A DNA stretch of 64,000 bases from Acetobacter papayae JCM 25143 (GCF_000613285.1 NZ_BAIN01000004.1:33495-97494); one strand, 5' to 3'. Numbered from the stretch's first letter, positions 50,604 through 59,781 are shown. Numbers and translations are program-made. Notes: generated from the sequence alone by a model not told the origin.

Positions 50604-51866
50604 TCATGCCGCTCCTTGCAGGCTCTGGCCGAAGGCCCGCAGTGCCAGTTCAAAACAGGCCAGTGGGGCATGCACTTCACCCGCGCCGATCAGCCCGCCT
50701 TCCTTATGGGTTATGGCGGTGTCCAGCAGGGGGGTAATGCCGGTCTGCACAACCTTGCGGATGTCGATACCGATGGGGCCGGGCGCAAAGTCCATGGCCG
50801 GGATGCGAACATCGGGGTTGGTTCCATGGCAGATGGACAGCATGTCATGCGTATTGGCGATAGCCTGCTGCATGGTGGCCTGAACATACTGGGTAACCGT
50901 GGGGGCCGCAGGCTGGATGAAACCGCCAAGGCCGATGGTTTCGGTAATGGCGCTGTCTCCCAGATCGGGCGCGGCATTGGAATCATTCCATTCCGCACGG
51001 AAAAACAGACCGCGTACGGGGTTGGCCTTGGCGATAAACCACTGGTCTCCAAGGCCGCTCACCTTGATACCGAATTCAACCCCATTGCGCGCCATGGCGG
51101 TGACAATGGTGCTGTATTCGATACCTTCGGCTGGTACCAGCATGGACTTGGCGGCTGCCATAATGGCATGCAGGAAGAAATGCTCCGATTCTACAAGGAA
51201 TTTTATGGAAGCGCGTACGTCTTCTGCCGGCATGTCCACAGCCATGAGATGGCCATAGATTTCCTTGAGAAACTGCGCCGTGGCGGCAATCGAGCGGTTA
51301 TGACACTCATCCCCCATTTCCACCGCGCGGGAAATGATGTTGCGAATATCAATCGGCCCGGCGGCTTTGAGCGCCTGCTTGAGCACCGGGGCAAAAACCT
51401 TGGCCTGCCATGTCAGGTTACGAAAAACCGTTTCATCATACGCACCCCATTTGAGCAGGCGCAGCCCGCCACCTTCAGAAATGCAGCTATAGGCGCGGTT
51501 GCCGAAAGTGGCGTTTTCCACCACCAGCATGGGGGTGGAGGCAGAGGTAATGCCTGCTCCCGCACCAACCGCCATGTGATGGTGGCAGGGGGCTGTCAGG
51601 ATTTCGCCTTCGCGGATCTTCTGCTCCGCCTCTTCCGGCGTGCTGGCAAGGCCTTCCCACAGAGCTGCACCAATAATGCCATGCTTGTGCGGGCCGCACA
51701 TGTCATCCCACGCAATGGCGGGTGCGGAGTGCAGGATCAGGTTGGGCAGCATGCCCGGCAGCACGTCTAGTGCGGGGGCTACGTCCACCAGTTGCGGCTT
51801 GCCCTGTCGGATAATGTCAACCGTGCGGGTATTGGCGTCTTCTATCCGGTCTTTAAGCGTCGTCAT
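50604..51866 (-). CDS. DUF1116 protein (AllG/YlbE-like), first copy
   Basis: 420 residues, the closer of the two copies to E. coli YlbE in wording: APCHHHMAVG, GITSASTPMLVVEN, GNRAY, MGDECHNRS, NGVEFGIKVSGLGDQWF, DLGDSAITETIGLGG, and THKEGGLIGAG with APLACFE at the end. GGAG lies eight bases before ATG 51866. It sits downstream of a 58-residue ORF and fdrA in the same minus-strand operon. Expected role: a carbamoyl-transfer subunit acting on an N-carbamoyl compound and phosphate. Confidence 0.9.
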   Translation of the reverse strand: MTTLKDRIEDANTRTVDIIRQGKPQLVDVAPALDVLPGMLPNLILHSAPAIAWDDMCGPHKHGIIGAALWEGLASTPEEAEQKIREGEILTAPCHHHMAVGAGAGITSASTPMLVVENATFGNRAYSCISEGGGLRLLKWGAYDETVFRNLTWQAKVFAPVLKQALKAAGPIDIRNIISRAVEMGDECHNRSIAATAQFLKEIYGHLMAVDMPAEDVRASIKFLVESEHFFLHAIMAAAKSMLVPAEGIEYSTIVTAMARNGVEFGIKVSGLGDQWFIAKANPVRGLFFRAEWNDSNAAPDLGDSAITETIGLGGFIQPAAPTVTQYVQATMQQAIANTHDMLSICHGTNPDVRIPAMDFAPGPIGIDIRKVVQTGITPLLDTAITHKEGGLIGAGEVHAPLACFELALRAFGQSLQGAA

Positions 51867-51880
51867 CAGTGGTTCTCCGG

Positions 51881-52057
51881 TCAGATCAGGGAATCGAGCA
51901 GGTTGAGCAGGTCATCGTCCTGCGGCGGGGGCGGCTTCCACAGAACCTGCACCACCGTAATGGATTGCTGCCTGAGCGTTTCGGCAAATAGGTCAATGCC
52001 GACATTCACGACACAGGGGGGCTGGCCCGCCAGGAGCGGATTTCCGGTATCAGTCAT
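51881..52057 (-). CDS. 58-residue peptide between fdrA and DUF1116 genes
   Basis: An intact short ORF that fills the gap exactly. ATG 52057 overlaps the fdrA stop by eight bases, and the TGA is 14 bases before the next start. The sequence has CVVNVGIDLFAETLRQQ followed by TVVQVLWKPPPP, and an acidic, Leu-rich tail (DDDLLNLLDSL). I recall a similar NVG-x-x-x-FA ... V-x-W-x-PP segment in larger FdrA/DUF1116-linked proteins. If right, this is a detached small subunit or linker of the carbamoyltransferase. Spacing, codon use and motif make it a real gene; its function is inferred. Confidence 0.75.
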   Translation of the reverse strand: MTDTGNPLLAGQPPCVVNVGIDLFAETLRQQSITVVQVLWKPPPPQDDDLLNLLDSLI

Positions 52058-53589
52058 GGAGCATCCTCAGGTAACGGCCGGCCAGTGTTACGGCTTCGGC
52101 ATTGTTGCGGGCGACCAGAATGTCGGCTTTTTCCAGCGTGGCGGCCTGCAGGGCATAATCCTGCGGGTCGGCACGGGTGCCGCAGATTGTCACGATCACG
52201 GGCAGGTTTCTGCCCTGTGCGTCAGCAAGAGCGCGGGCCTGTGCAATGGTTTCGGCCAGCAGGGCCGCGGGGTTTGCATGTGCGCCGTAGCCCAGCACCA
52301 GATCAATCAGCAGCAGGGCGACTTGCGGGTCCTGCGCTTCGTGCAGAATGCGCTGGTTACGCAGCAGGGGGTCGATCATTGGGTGAGCGCGGCCTTCGGT
52401 ATAGGCGTCCTCCCCCAGATCAATGACTGTATGCTCTTTGCTGGTAAAAGGGTCTGTCAGGGCGTAAGCGCCGTGCTCCAGATTGGAATACACGCCGTTT
52501 ACAACATCCTTCAGCAGAAACAGCGCCTCGTAGCAGAGTGTGCCACCAGCATAGAGACCACGCAGGTAACGCTGTTCCGGCTTGCGGCCCTGTAGGCTGT
52601 TTTGCAGGAAACTGTCCTGTGTGGCGGTATCGAGTGCTGGCAGGGGCGTGGAGGCCCCCATCGCCTGCGCCGCAGCCAGCGCGGTTTCCGCTAGCGTGCG
52701 GGTGAAGGTGAGATTACCCTCGGAGCCCGTAGCTCCCTGCCCGATAAAGTTGATGATAACGGGTTTTGGCAAGGTCGCGCAGGTGGCAAGAATTTTTTCC
52801 GCCACGGCAGGGCTGGGGGGCTTGGATGTCACGACGATCACATCGGTATTGCTGTCCTGCGCAAGGATATGCAGTCCCTGCAGCATGCTCAGCCCGCCGA
52901 TTTCCTGTTTGAGGTCGCGCCCCCCCGTGCCGATAGCCTGACTGACACCAAGGCCCAGCCAGTCCAGTAGCGAGGAAATTTCCTGTGTACCGGTGCCAGA
53001 TGCTGCCACAATGCCCACACGCCCACGGGCGACGGCATTGGCAAAGCCGATCCCGGCACCGTTGATGAGCGCGGTGCCGCAATCAGGCCCCATAAGCAGG
53101 CGGTTTTTGGCGGCGGCAAGCTCTTTCAGGCTGCGTTCATCTTCAAGGCTGACATTGTCGCTGAACAGGAAGACATTCAGGCCCAGTTCCAGAGCGCGCT
53201 TGGCTTCGCGGTAAGCATAGGCGCCCGGCACGGAAATACAGGCCAGATTAGCCTGCGGCTGCATGGTTACAGCGGCATCAAGCGAGCGCGGCTGAAGCGT
53301 ACCCTGTGCGTTCTGCGGTTTTTGCGCCAGCAGCCGGGTTGCGGCCTCAAGTGCTTGTTCCGCTAGAGCCTCGGTATCAGCCACGATAGCGATGATGAGG
53401 TCGTCCGGGTTTGCCGCACTGGCCTGCGGTGTCAGCAGGCCCGAGGTTGCAAGAATTTTGCGGTTGTTTGGCGTTGCATCATGCGATGGCTTCCGTTACG
53501 CCCTCCTCATGACGGAGGGCTTCGGAAACGCGCATCAGCCTGACGGAATCATGGTATTCCCGCGGCCGGATGATAAGTCTGGATGCCAT
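52050..53589 (-). CDS. fdrA: FdrA-family protein (AllF-like carbamoyltransferase subunit; one frameshift)
   Basis: About 513 residues. The main part resembles succinyl-CoA synthetase alpha: CISVPGAYAYREAKRALELG, LMGPDCGTALINGAG, GIVAASGTGTQEI and IGTGGRDLKQEIGG. The true N-terminus is upstream in another frame from ATG 53589 (MASRLIIRPREYHDSVRLM), joined near 53480 by an indel. E. coli FdrA is part of the AllFGH oxamate carbamoyltransferase. It starts three bases after the substrate-binding-protein gene and overlaps the 58-residue ORF. Confidence 0.9.
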
Positions 53590-53592
53590 GGT

Positions 53593-55124
53593 TCAGGCCT
53601 TGTCCTGCTGGAATGTGGTGTCATGAAAAAGCGGGTAGCTCCGATGGCATCAAAGCGCAGGCCCGTAATGGTGTCGCGTGCGGCAACGATTGTTGCATTG
53701 CAGTGGAGCGGCACCGCCAGTGCAGCCTGCATGACCTCCATCTGCACCTGAGCGAACAGGGGCACGAATTCTTCCGGGGTCAGGCAGTTTTCCGCCTCGT
53801 CTATCAGGGTGTCGATCTGGGGATAATCCGCAGCGGCGCGTTTGCTCCAGCCATAGGAGCCCTGACCGCTTTTGCGGGAATGATAGACAAACCCCAGAAG
53901 CTGCGAGGAGCTTGCGTATTTGCCCTGCGGAATGAGGTTGTGCAGCCCCTGCATGCCAGCCTGAATCCATTGTGGCGGGGTGCAGAGTTCAACATCGACA
54001 GCAATACCGACCTGAGCCAGCTGCCGCGTTACAATCGCGCCGAACTGGGGGTAGAAATTGACCGGTAGCGCATAGAATGTCACGCGCAGGGTTTCCCCTT
54101 CACGCATGCGTATACCATCCGGGCCGGGTAGCCACCCTTCCTGTTCAAGCAGATGGACCGCTTGGGCGGGGTTGTGAGGGTACATATTTTCCACGCCAGG
54201 TTCATATCCCAGCGTAAACTGCGAAACCGGGCCGTAGGCGCGGGTGAACTCGCCATGGAAAACTTCGTGCACCAGTGCATCGACATCCAGAGCATGGCTG
54301 ATAGCCTGCCGCACGGCGAGACTGCTGGTGGGGCTCCGTTTGATGTTCATCATCAACGAAACCGGCACACCCCGGATAGGCCATGTGGTGACGTCCAGCC
54401 CGTCTGTTGCGCGCAGGTTCTGCGCCTCTGCAGGATTGGCGGCAAAAATCATGTCCACGCTACCGTCCAGCAGCGCAGCGGTGCGGGTGGCGTCATCTGG
54501 CAGGAATTTGAACAGGATTTCGTCAATCAGGGGCGGGCCCTGATTATCCACGCAATCCGGTGCCCATGCATAGTGTTCGTTCCGGCGGATAACGAGGCAG
54601 TCTGTCTTGTCCCAGCGTACAAACTGGAAAGGCCCCGTGCCAACCGGGTGCAGCATGAAGGATCCACCGGCACTTTGCGCGCAGGCCAGAGAAACAGGGG
54701 CCAGCCAGCCCTGACTAAGGGCATCGAGCAGCAGGGCGTATGGAGAATCCAGCACAATTTCGAGGCAGTGCTCGTTCACCACCCGGCTTTCGCGGTAGCT
54801 GCCAAGCAGGCCTCCCGCCAACTGGGAGCGGTTGTCCGGGTTGCGGGCCCGATCAAGCGAAACCTTCATGGCCTCGGCAGTAAAGGGTGTGCCGTCGTGA
54901 AACAGGACATCTTTGCGAAGGTGGAACGTATAGGTCAGATGATCATCTGAAATACTGAACGTTTCCGCCAGACCGGGGCGGTACGCACCATCGGCCGTCT
55001 TGTTCACCAGTGTATCAAAGACACCATTGGTCATCTGCAGCGCGAGTTCCGCAGCGCCGAGATGGGGGTCCACATTAGAAGGTTCGTAGTGAACGCCTAT
55101 GCGCAACTGTCTGGATGCACCCAT
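53593..55124 (-). CDS. ABC transporter substrate-binding protein, family 5, lacking a signal peptide (one frameshift at the end)
   Basis: About 511 residues of the oligopeptide/nickel-binding family: HLRKDVLFHDGTPFTAEAMKVSLDRA, VGTGPFQFVRW and AVRQAISHALDVDALV. The protein starts at once with QLRIGVHYEP. No signal peptide lies in front of it, although ATG 55124 has a suitable AGAGG site. No ABC permease or ATPase is adjacent. One T is missing near 53628; with it the end reads RFFHDTTFQQDKA and stops at 53593. It heads the minus-strand operon with fdrA, so it may bind the module's substrate. Confidence 0.85.
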
Positions 55125-55146
55125 GCTGGCCTCTTGGTCTTATAGT

Positions 55147-55164
55147 GAACATATGTGCGTATTA
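55147..55164 (-). promoter_or_regulatory. 18-base motif upstream of the substrate-binding-protein/fdrA operon
   Basis: On the minus strand, TAATACGCACATATGTTC. It matches 15 of 18 bases of the motif at 56350-56367, in the same orientation relative to its gene. A TATAAG that could be a -10 element follows at about 55139-55144. It lies between the operon and the IclR gene, which points to that regulator. Confidence 0.5.
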
Positions 55165-55281
55165 GCAACAAATGGCCGGGCGAATGCAAGGGAGAAATTA
55201 CGAACCCATGTGCCAGTCTGCGTTTTCTGATCTGATATGGTTCATGGTTGTGTTTTGAAAAATAAAGATTTTTCCAAAAAT

Positions 55282-55309
55282 AAAGGGGCTGAGTATGCTC
55301 AGCCCCTTT
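55282..55309 (-). terminator. Rho-independent terminator after the IclR gene
   Basis: A perfect twelve-base stem, AAAGGGGCTGAG / CTCAGCCCCTTT, with a four-base loop. On the minus strand it is followed by a T-rich stretch (TTTATTTTTG). It lies 28 bases after the IclR stop and is the clearest terminator in the window. Confidence 0.9.
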
Positions 55310-55336
55310 GGGTTGGTCTGTATATTGGGTGCGGAA

Positions 55337-56131
55337 TCAGATCAGTGTTTGGCTGATATCTTCGGCAGCGGCCAGCATGTCGGGCAACACGTCGGCCAGC
55401 AGTTTTTCCATGGGCACCATAGAACTGAAAGTGAAAGTGTTGAAACTGGCGACAACCCGCTGGCGGCTGTCAAAAATGGGCACGGCCAGAGAGCGGACGC
55501 CGATCTGCATTTCCTGATCGACAATGGCATAACCCTGCTTGTGGATCGTGCGGCATTCACGGCGCAGGGCTTCCATGCTGGTCAGGCTCTGTTCCGTAAG
55601 CGGCTCAAGGGTAATCTGTTTGAGCAGTGCGTCCCGCTCGCTTTTTTCCATCATGGCCAGAATACAGCGCCCGGCGGAGGCATAGGCCAGCGGAAAGCGG
55701 CGGCCGATGGTGAGCGCGGGAAAACTGAATGCATCCGTGTTGGCGGAGGCAATGTGCACAATGTCGAGTCCATCGCGAATACCCAGTGCCGCGGGAAAGC
55801 CCGACTGGTCACGGATTTTTTCGAGATAATATTGCGCCTTCTCGGACAGAGGCACGGAGGACAGGTAGGCGTAGCCCAGTTCCATGACTTTAGGGGTCAA
55901 CTGGAACAGGCGGCCGTCCTGCGAAACAAACCCCAGATGCACCAGTGTCAGCAGGTAACGGCGCGCTCCCGCCCGGTCCATTCCGGTTTTTTCAGACACC
56001 TGCGACAGGGTCATACGCGGGTTGGCCCGCCCGAATGCCATGATGATGTTCAGGCCGTAGGAGAGAGAACCAACAAATGTTTTTGGTCTGTCTTGAGTCT
56101 CTGCTTCTGAAGTCGTCACTGATTGATCCAC
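55337..56131 (-). CDS. IclR-family transcriptional regulator
   Basis: About 264 residues. Winged helix with MTLSQVSEKTGMDRAGARRYLLTL and an effector domain with PLAYASAGRCILAMM and YAIVDQEMQIGVRSLAVPIF. The start is uncertain: GTG 56131 or GTG 56119 fit, and a TTG at 56215 would add a non-conserved extension. It stands between two operons (substrate-binding protein/fdrA and carbamate kinase) whose promoters share an 18-base motif, so it is the likely regulator of the carbamoyl module. Confidence 0.9.
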   Translation of the reverse strand: MDQSVTTSEAETQDRPKTFVGSLSYGLNIIMAFGRANPRMTLSQVSEKTGMDRAGARRYLLTLVHLGFVSQDGRLFQLTPKVMELGYAYLSSVPLSEKAQYYLEKIRDQSGFPAALGIRDGLDIVHIASANTDAFSFPALTIGRRFPLAYASAGRCILAMMEKSERDALLKQITLEPLTEQSLTSMEALRRECRTIHKQGYAIVDQEMQIGVRSLAVPIFDSRQRVVASFNTFTFSSMVPMEKLLADVLPDMLAAAEDISQTLI

Positions 56132-56349
56132 GCTCTTAAGAATTAATTTGGGGGTAGCATATAGGGAAAGATTTCTAATGTTTCCATGATCTGGAACATG
56201 GTGGGCTCCGGGCAAAAGCTTTTACATCACGTTTGCGTGATGTCTGGTTCTAAAACCAGCTTTCGTCGAATGTTCACAGAGCGCTCTTTTTTTCACAATG
56301 CACACAGTGTCCGGTGCAGAGGTAGGGCTGGTTGACGCATTTGATTGTT

Positions 56350-56367
56350 TAATACGAACTTATGTGC
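56350..56367 (+). promoter_or_regulatory. 18-base motif upstream of the carbamate kinase operon
   Basis: TAATACGAACTTATGTGC, 54 bases before the carbamate kinase start. It shares 15 of 18 bases with the motif at 55147-55164. With the following bases it forms a loose palindrome, TAAT...ATTA over 22 bases. Probable binding site of the adjacent IclR protein. Confidence 0.5.
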
Positions 56368-56421
56368 ATTATATGAACTTAATGCCAGTCATGGCACCAT
56401 GCAGGTAGGGAAAATTCAGTC

Positions 56422-57345
56422 ATGAAACTGGTGATCGCACTGGGCGGAAACGCGTTGATGCAGCGGAACGAACCGCTGGGTATGGCGGTGCAGTGGAAAA
56501 ATGCACGGGTGGCCGCCGGTGCGCTGGCGGAGGTTGCGCGGCAGCATCAACTCATCCTTACCCATGGCAATGGCCCGCAGGTCGGGCTTCTGGCTATGCA
56601 GTCCGAATCCTTCAAAGGAGCAGAGCCTTACCCGTTCGATGTGCTGGGTGCGGCAACCGAGGGCATGATCGGTTATATTCTCGAGCAGGAGCTGGGGAAT
56701 ATTCTGGGTTACGATGTCCCTGTCGCAACGTTGCTGACGCGCGTGGAGGTCGATCCGAATGATCCGGAGTTTTCAGACCCCAGCAAGTTTATTGGCCCAA
56801 CCTTTGAACACGATCAGATCGAAGCGCTTCAGGCTGAATATAACTGGGTATTCCGTCAGGACGGGCGCAAATGGCGCAGGGTGATTGCCTCTCCGCAGCC
56901 GCAGCGCATTCTGTGGCACAGGCCTATCCGCTGGTTGCTGGATAACGGCACGGTTGTCATATGTGCTGGGGGTGGGGGTATTCCGGTTGTCAAAAAAGAG
57001 GGTCAGCGGATGGAAGGCGTGGAGGCGGTTATCGACAAGGACCGGGCCTCCAGTCTTCTGGCTATGCAGATACCGGCTGATCTTTTTGTTATTGCCACTG
57101 ATGTTCAGGGGGTTTTCGAACATTACGATACACCGCAGCAGCGTCTTTTGCGGCGGGTCACGCCCTCTCATCTTATGGCGGAGCAGTTTGCCAAAGGATC
57201 AATGGGGCCCAAGATCGAAGCGGCCTGCCGTTTTGTAAACCGCACGGGTAAACCTGCTGTCATTGGTGCGCTGTCTGAAATTGCAGCCATTGTAGCCGGA
57301 GACGCCGGAACCTGGATCGTACCAGAGCAAGACGGGGCTGAATGA
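56422..57345 (+). CDS. arcC: Carbamate kinase
   Basis: 307 residues, standard length. Motifs: VIALGGNALMQ at the N-terminus, LTHGNGPQVGLLA, CAGGGGIPVV, EAVIDKDRASSLLA and KGSMGPKIEAA. It makes ATP from carbamoyl phosphate and ADP, releasing ammonia and carbon dioxide. No arginine deiminase or ornithine carbamoyltransferase genes are nearby, so the carbamoyl phosphate most likely comes from the FdrA/DUF1116/DUF2877 module. It overlaps the DUF2877 gene by four bases (ATGA). Confidence 0.96.
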   Translation: MKLVIALGGNALMQRNEPLGMAVQWKNARVAAGALAEVARQHQLILTHGNGPQVGLLAMQSESFKGAEPYPFDVLGAATEGMIGYILEQELGNILGYDVPVATLLTRVEVDPNDPEFSDPSKFIGPTFEHDQIEALQAEYNWVFRQDGRKWRRVIASPQPQRILWHRPIRWLLDNGTVVICAGGGGIPVVKKEGQRMEGVEAVIDKDRASSLLAMQIPADLFVIATDVQGVFEHYDTPQQRLLRRVTPSHLMAEQFAKGSMGPKIEAACRFVNRTGKPAVIGALSEIAAIVAGDAGTWIVPEQDGAE

Positions 57346-58198
57346 AACAAGTCAGAGCCTGCCGGGTCGGGGCGTTTGTCGCGGCCTCTCTTATGGGGGT
57401 GAGTGCACCCGTGCGGGTTCTGGCGGTGTTTCCGCGCCATGTTTATCTGGTGGTCAGCCTGCGCGAGGAGGATAGGGTTGTTATCCTGTGTCCGCTGAGC
57501 GAACAGGATGGCCCGTTATGTATCATGCTGGATCACTGGCCTGTCTGGTCTGAGCTTGCGGGGCAGGAGGGTTTTTTCGACAACGGTCATATACGGATAG
57601 TCCGTACGATATTCAGGTTGGTGATGCGGCTGTGTGGCCATCGGCTGTTGCCACATTATCTGATAGCGCAGTCTGTTTGCGGCAAAAACTGACCGAAACA
57701 GCGCGGCTTCTCGTGCATGGATCAGACTTACTGTCTTCTGTTCTGGGGGCGTGCGATCCATCAGCCCTACCCAGCTATGCTCTGTCGCAACTGGCGGCGG
57801 GGATCAGACGGGACGATGCGTCATTGTTACGTAAGGGGGCTGCGGAGCTTGCTGGTCTGGGGATAGGGCTGACACCTGCGGGGGATGATTTTCTGTGTGG
57901 GCTTATGCTGGCAGCATGGTTTTTTCTGCCTGATCCTGTTCGTGTATGCGCGCCTCTGCTGGAAGGAGCCCGAGGGGCGACCACCACATTATCCTTTGCT
58001 TTTCTGGATGCCGCATCAAAAGGACATGCATCTTCCGTATGGTGTGCGTGCCTGCGGGAGTTAAAAAATACCAGGACCAACACTGTATTACAGGAGCATA
58101 TGACGCGCATTGTTGCGTATGGCGCAACATCAGGAGCCGACTCTCTGGCTGGGTTCATATGGGGGGCGGCCCTGATGGAGCCATCCTGCCAGCGGTAA
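57342..58198 (+). CDS. DUF2877 protein (AllH/YlbF-like; one frameshift)
   Basis: About 285 residues. The diagnostic segment GLGIGLTPAGDDFLCGLML and the closing GATSGADSLAGFIWGA identify DUF2877. E. coli YlbF/AllH is the third subunit of oxamate carbamoyltransferase. The frame breaks near 57597; one base restores SPYDIQVGDAAVWPSA. Coupled to carbamate kinase, on the opposite side of the IclR gene from fdrA. Confidence 0.88.
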
Positions 58199-58522
58199 GC
58201 AAGACTCCATGCAGGAGAGAGTGTTTATGGAACGGAAAGCGTTCTCGTTAGAAAAACATATCCATAAATATGGAATAATTTCCTGAGTTTATGAGAGCCC
58301 CCTCTTTGTTGCTGACAGGCGGGGAATGGTCAGAGCCATGATGGTGCGCCTTTGTGTGTCAGTATGGTTGGGCATCTTTCATGCTGCATTTTCATCATGT
58401 TTTCATATTGTCGCGTTCCTGATCATATTTTTGTTTTCATTGGTGCAGTTTATGCGTTAGAAAAACAAAAGTTTCTTGAACGAAACGTTCGGTGATCGAA
58501 CAAACTGCAAAGAGATCCAAGA
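58199..58522. other. Intergenic region upstream of the GlcG-like gene
   Basis: About 320 bases without a recognisable gene, AT-richer than its flanks. It contains overlapping short inverted repeats just before the GlcG-like start, including the operator at 58487-58501. Confidence 0.5.
58487..58501. promoter_or_regulatory. Palindromic operator GTTCG-N5-CGAAC upstream of the GlcG-like gene
   Basis: GTTCGGTGATCGAAC has the same arms and spacing as the site at 33617-33631. It overlaps a second inverted repeat, GAACG-AAA-CGTTC, at 58478-58490. It is 21 bases before the start codon, a repressor-like position. This suggests co-regulation of the Rieske/ferredoxin genes and this gene. Confidence 0.55.
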
Positions 58523-58924
58523 ATGACCATTGGTCTTGATGAGGCACAAAAGGCACTGGCAGCATCTTTCGCAAAGGCGGAAGAGCTTGGTATTGCCGTG
58601 TGTGTCAGTGTCTGTGATGCAGGGGGCCGTCTGGTTACGTTTGCCCGCATGGATCAGTCTAACTGGGCCAGCATTTATGGCAGTCAGGGCAAAGCGCTTA
58701 CAGCAGCGGCTACTCGGTGCCGGAGTGGGGTCATTCCTCCAGAATCCGTCGTTATGCAGAGAATTGCGGAACTGGAAGGTAGAAACATGATCTATGCGAA
58801 GGGAGCTGTCCCTTTGATCAGGGATGGTGTGCTTCTGGGGGCCGTTGGCGTTGGCGGTGCCAGCGCAGATATGGATGAAGCCTGCGCGTTGGCGGCTGCT
58901 CATGCCCTTTCATGCGATGTGTAA
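58523..58924 (+). CDS. GlcG/HbpS-family (DUF336) protein
   Basis: 133 residues, family length. Typical elements are CVSVCDAGGRLVTFARMDQSNWAS, SQGKALTAAAT, and the C-terminal GAVPLIRDGVLLGAVGVGGASADMDE. Members are small haem- or cofactor-binding proteins often placed in catabolic operons; a catalytic role is known only for a few. It ends the catabolic region and has the shared GTTCG-N5-CGAAC operator. Confidence 0.88.
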   Translation: MTIGLDEAQKALAASFAKAEELGIAVCVSVCDAGGRLVTFARMDQSNWASIYGSQGKALTAAATRCRSGVIPPESVVMQRIAELEGRNMIYAKGAVPLIRDGVLLGAVGVGGASADMDEACALAAAHALSCDV

Positions 58925-59067
58925 CTGACCTTGTTGGGTAAGTTATAAGCTTATTATGGGTATTCCCTGTTCTTTATTGATTCAGGAAAGTATCCTTATC
59001 TGGAACTATTCTTTTCACTGTTCATGTATGGCGTGTTCTGTGGGGGCGAGGAAAAGGGTGGAGTATT

Positions 59068-59697
59068 ATGCACGATAAAACCGGGCATGACACTGTCGAG
59101 CTTCGGCAAGGACAGCGCAATGCCCTGCGGGTCGGGGTTGGCATCAGCGCGCTGGCTCTTTTAACGGTCTTTGTGCTGCATGTGTTGGGTATCGTCATGC
59201 TGGTAAAAGGCATGGGGAATGGCGGGACATTGCCTGAGCACAAACCGCCGATGCAGACACGTATTTTGCCGCCTCCGCCGCCCAAAATAGCCGTGCCGCC
59301 ACCGCCCAAGCCGCCTATCCGGCGTGTGACACATGCGCCGCCCAAAACGCCGCCTGCACCACAGCAGATGACGGCTGAGGCACCGCCTGTGCCGCTCAAT
59401 GTTCCTAGCGTGCCGGATACGGCGGCGGGCTCGGTGCCGTTGAACAATGTGCAGCCTGTTTATCCGCCAGAAATGGAGGAGGATAATATTGAAGGCCGCG
59501 TGACACTGGTGTGCGATGTGGAAACAACAGGCATGACCAGCAACTGTACAGTACGTTCCGTAACTGGTGGGCAGGCTTTTGCGGCCTCAGCACTGGATTA
59601 TGTTCACCGGGCCCGCTACCACCCCGCCCTGCGCAACGGTGCGCCGGTCAAGGAACTGCACAAGGTTTATGTCATCCGCTTCAGGCTGGATAACTGA
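59068..59697 (+). CDS. tonB: Energy transducer TonB
   Basis: 209 residues. One N-terminal membrane helix (ISALALLTVFVLHVLGIVML), a proline-rich periplasmic spacer (PPPPPKIAVPPPPKPP), and a C-terminal TonB domain with PVYPPEMEEDNIEGRVTL and YHPALRNG. It carries proton-motive energy from ExbB/ExbD to outer-membrane receptors such as the one at 35566. First gene of a tonB-exbB-exbD-exbD group. Confidence 0.95.
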   Translation: MHDKTGHDTVELRQGQRNALRVGVGISALALLTVFVLHVLGIVMLVKGMGNGGTLPEHKPPMQTRILPPPPPKIAVPPPPKPPIRRVTHAPPKTPPAPQQMTAEAPPVPLNVPSVPDTAAGSVPLNNVQPVYPPEMEEDNIEGRVTLVCDVETTGMTSNCTVRSVTGGQAFAASALDYVHRARYHPALRNGAPVKELHKVYVIRFRLDN

Positions 59698-59781
59698 GTA
59701 CCCATGGTTACGACATGCAATCTTCTCCCGCACGCACTGGTTTCAGTCGGTCGGGGTAGCCAGACGAGGATTTTGAATACG

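Noticed and set aside
50433..51770. 445-residue open frame on the plus strand across both DUF1116 genes
   Set aside because: Antisense to two intact paralogous genes with good starts; its sequence has no domain pattern.
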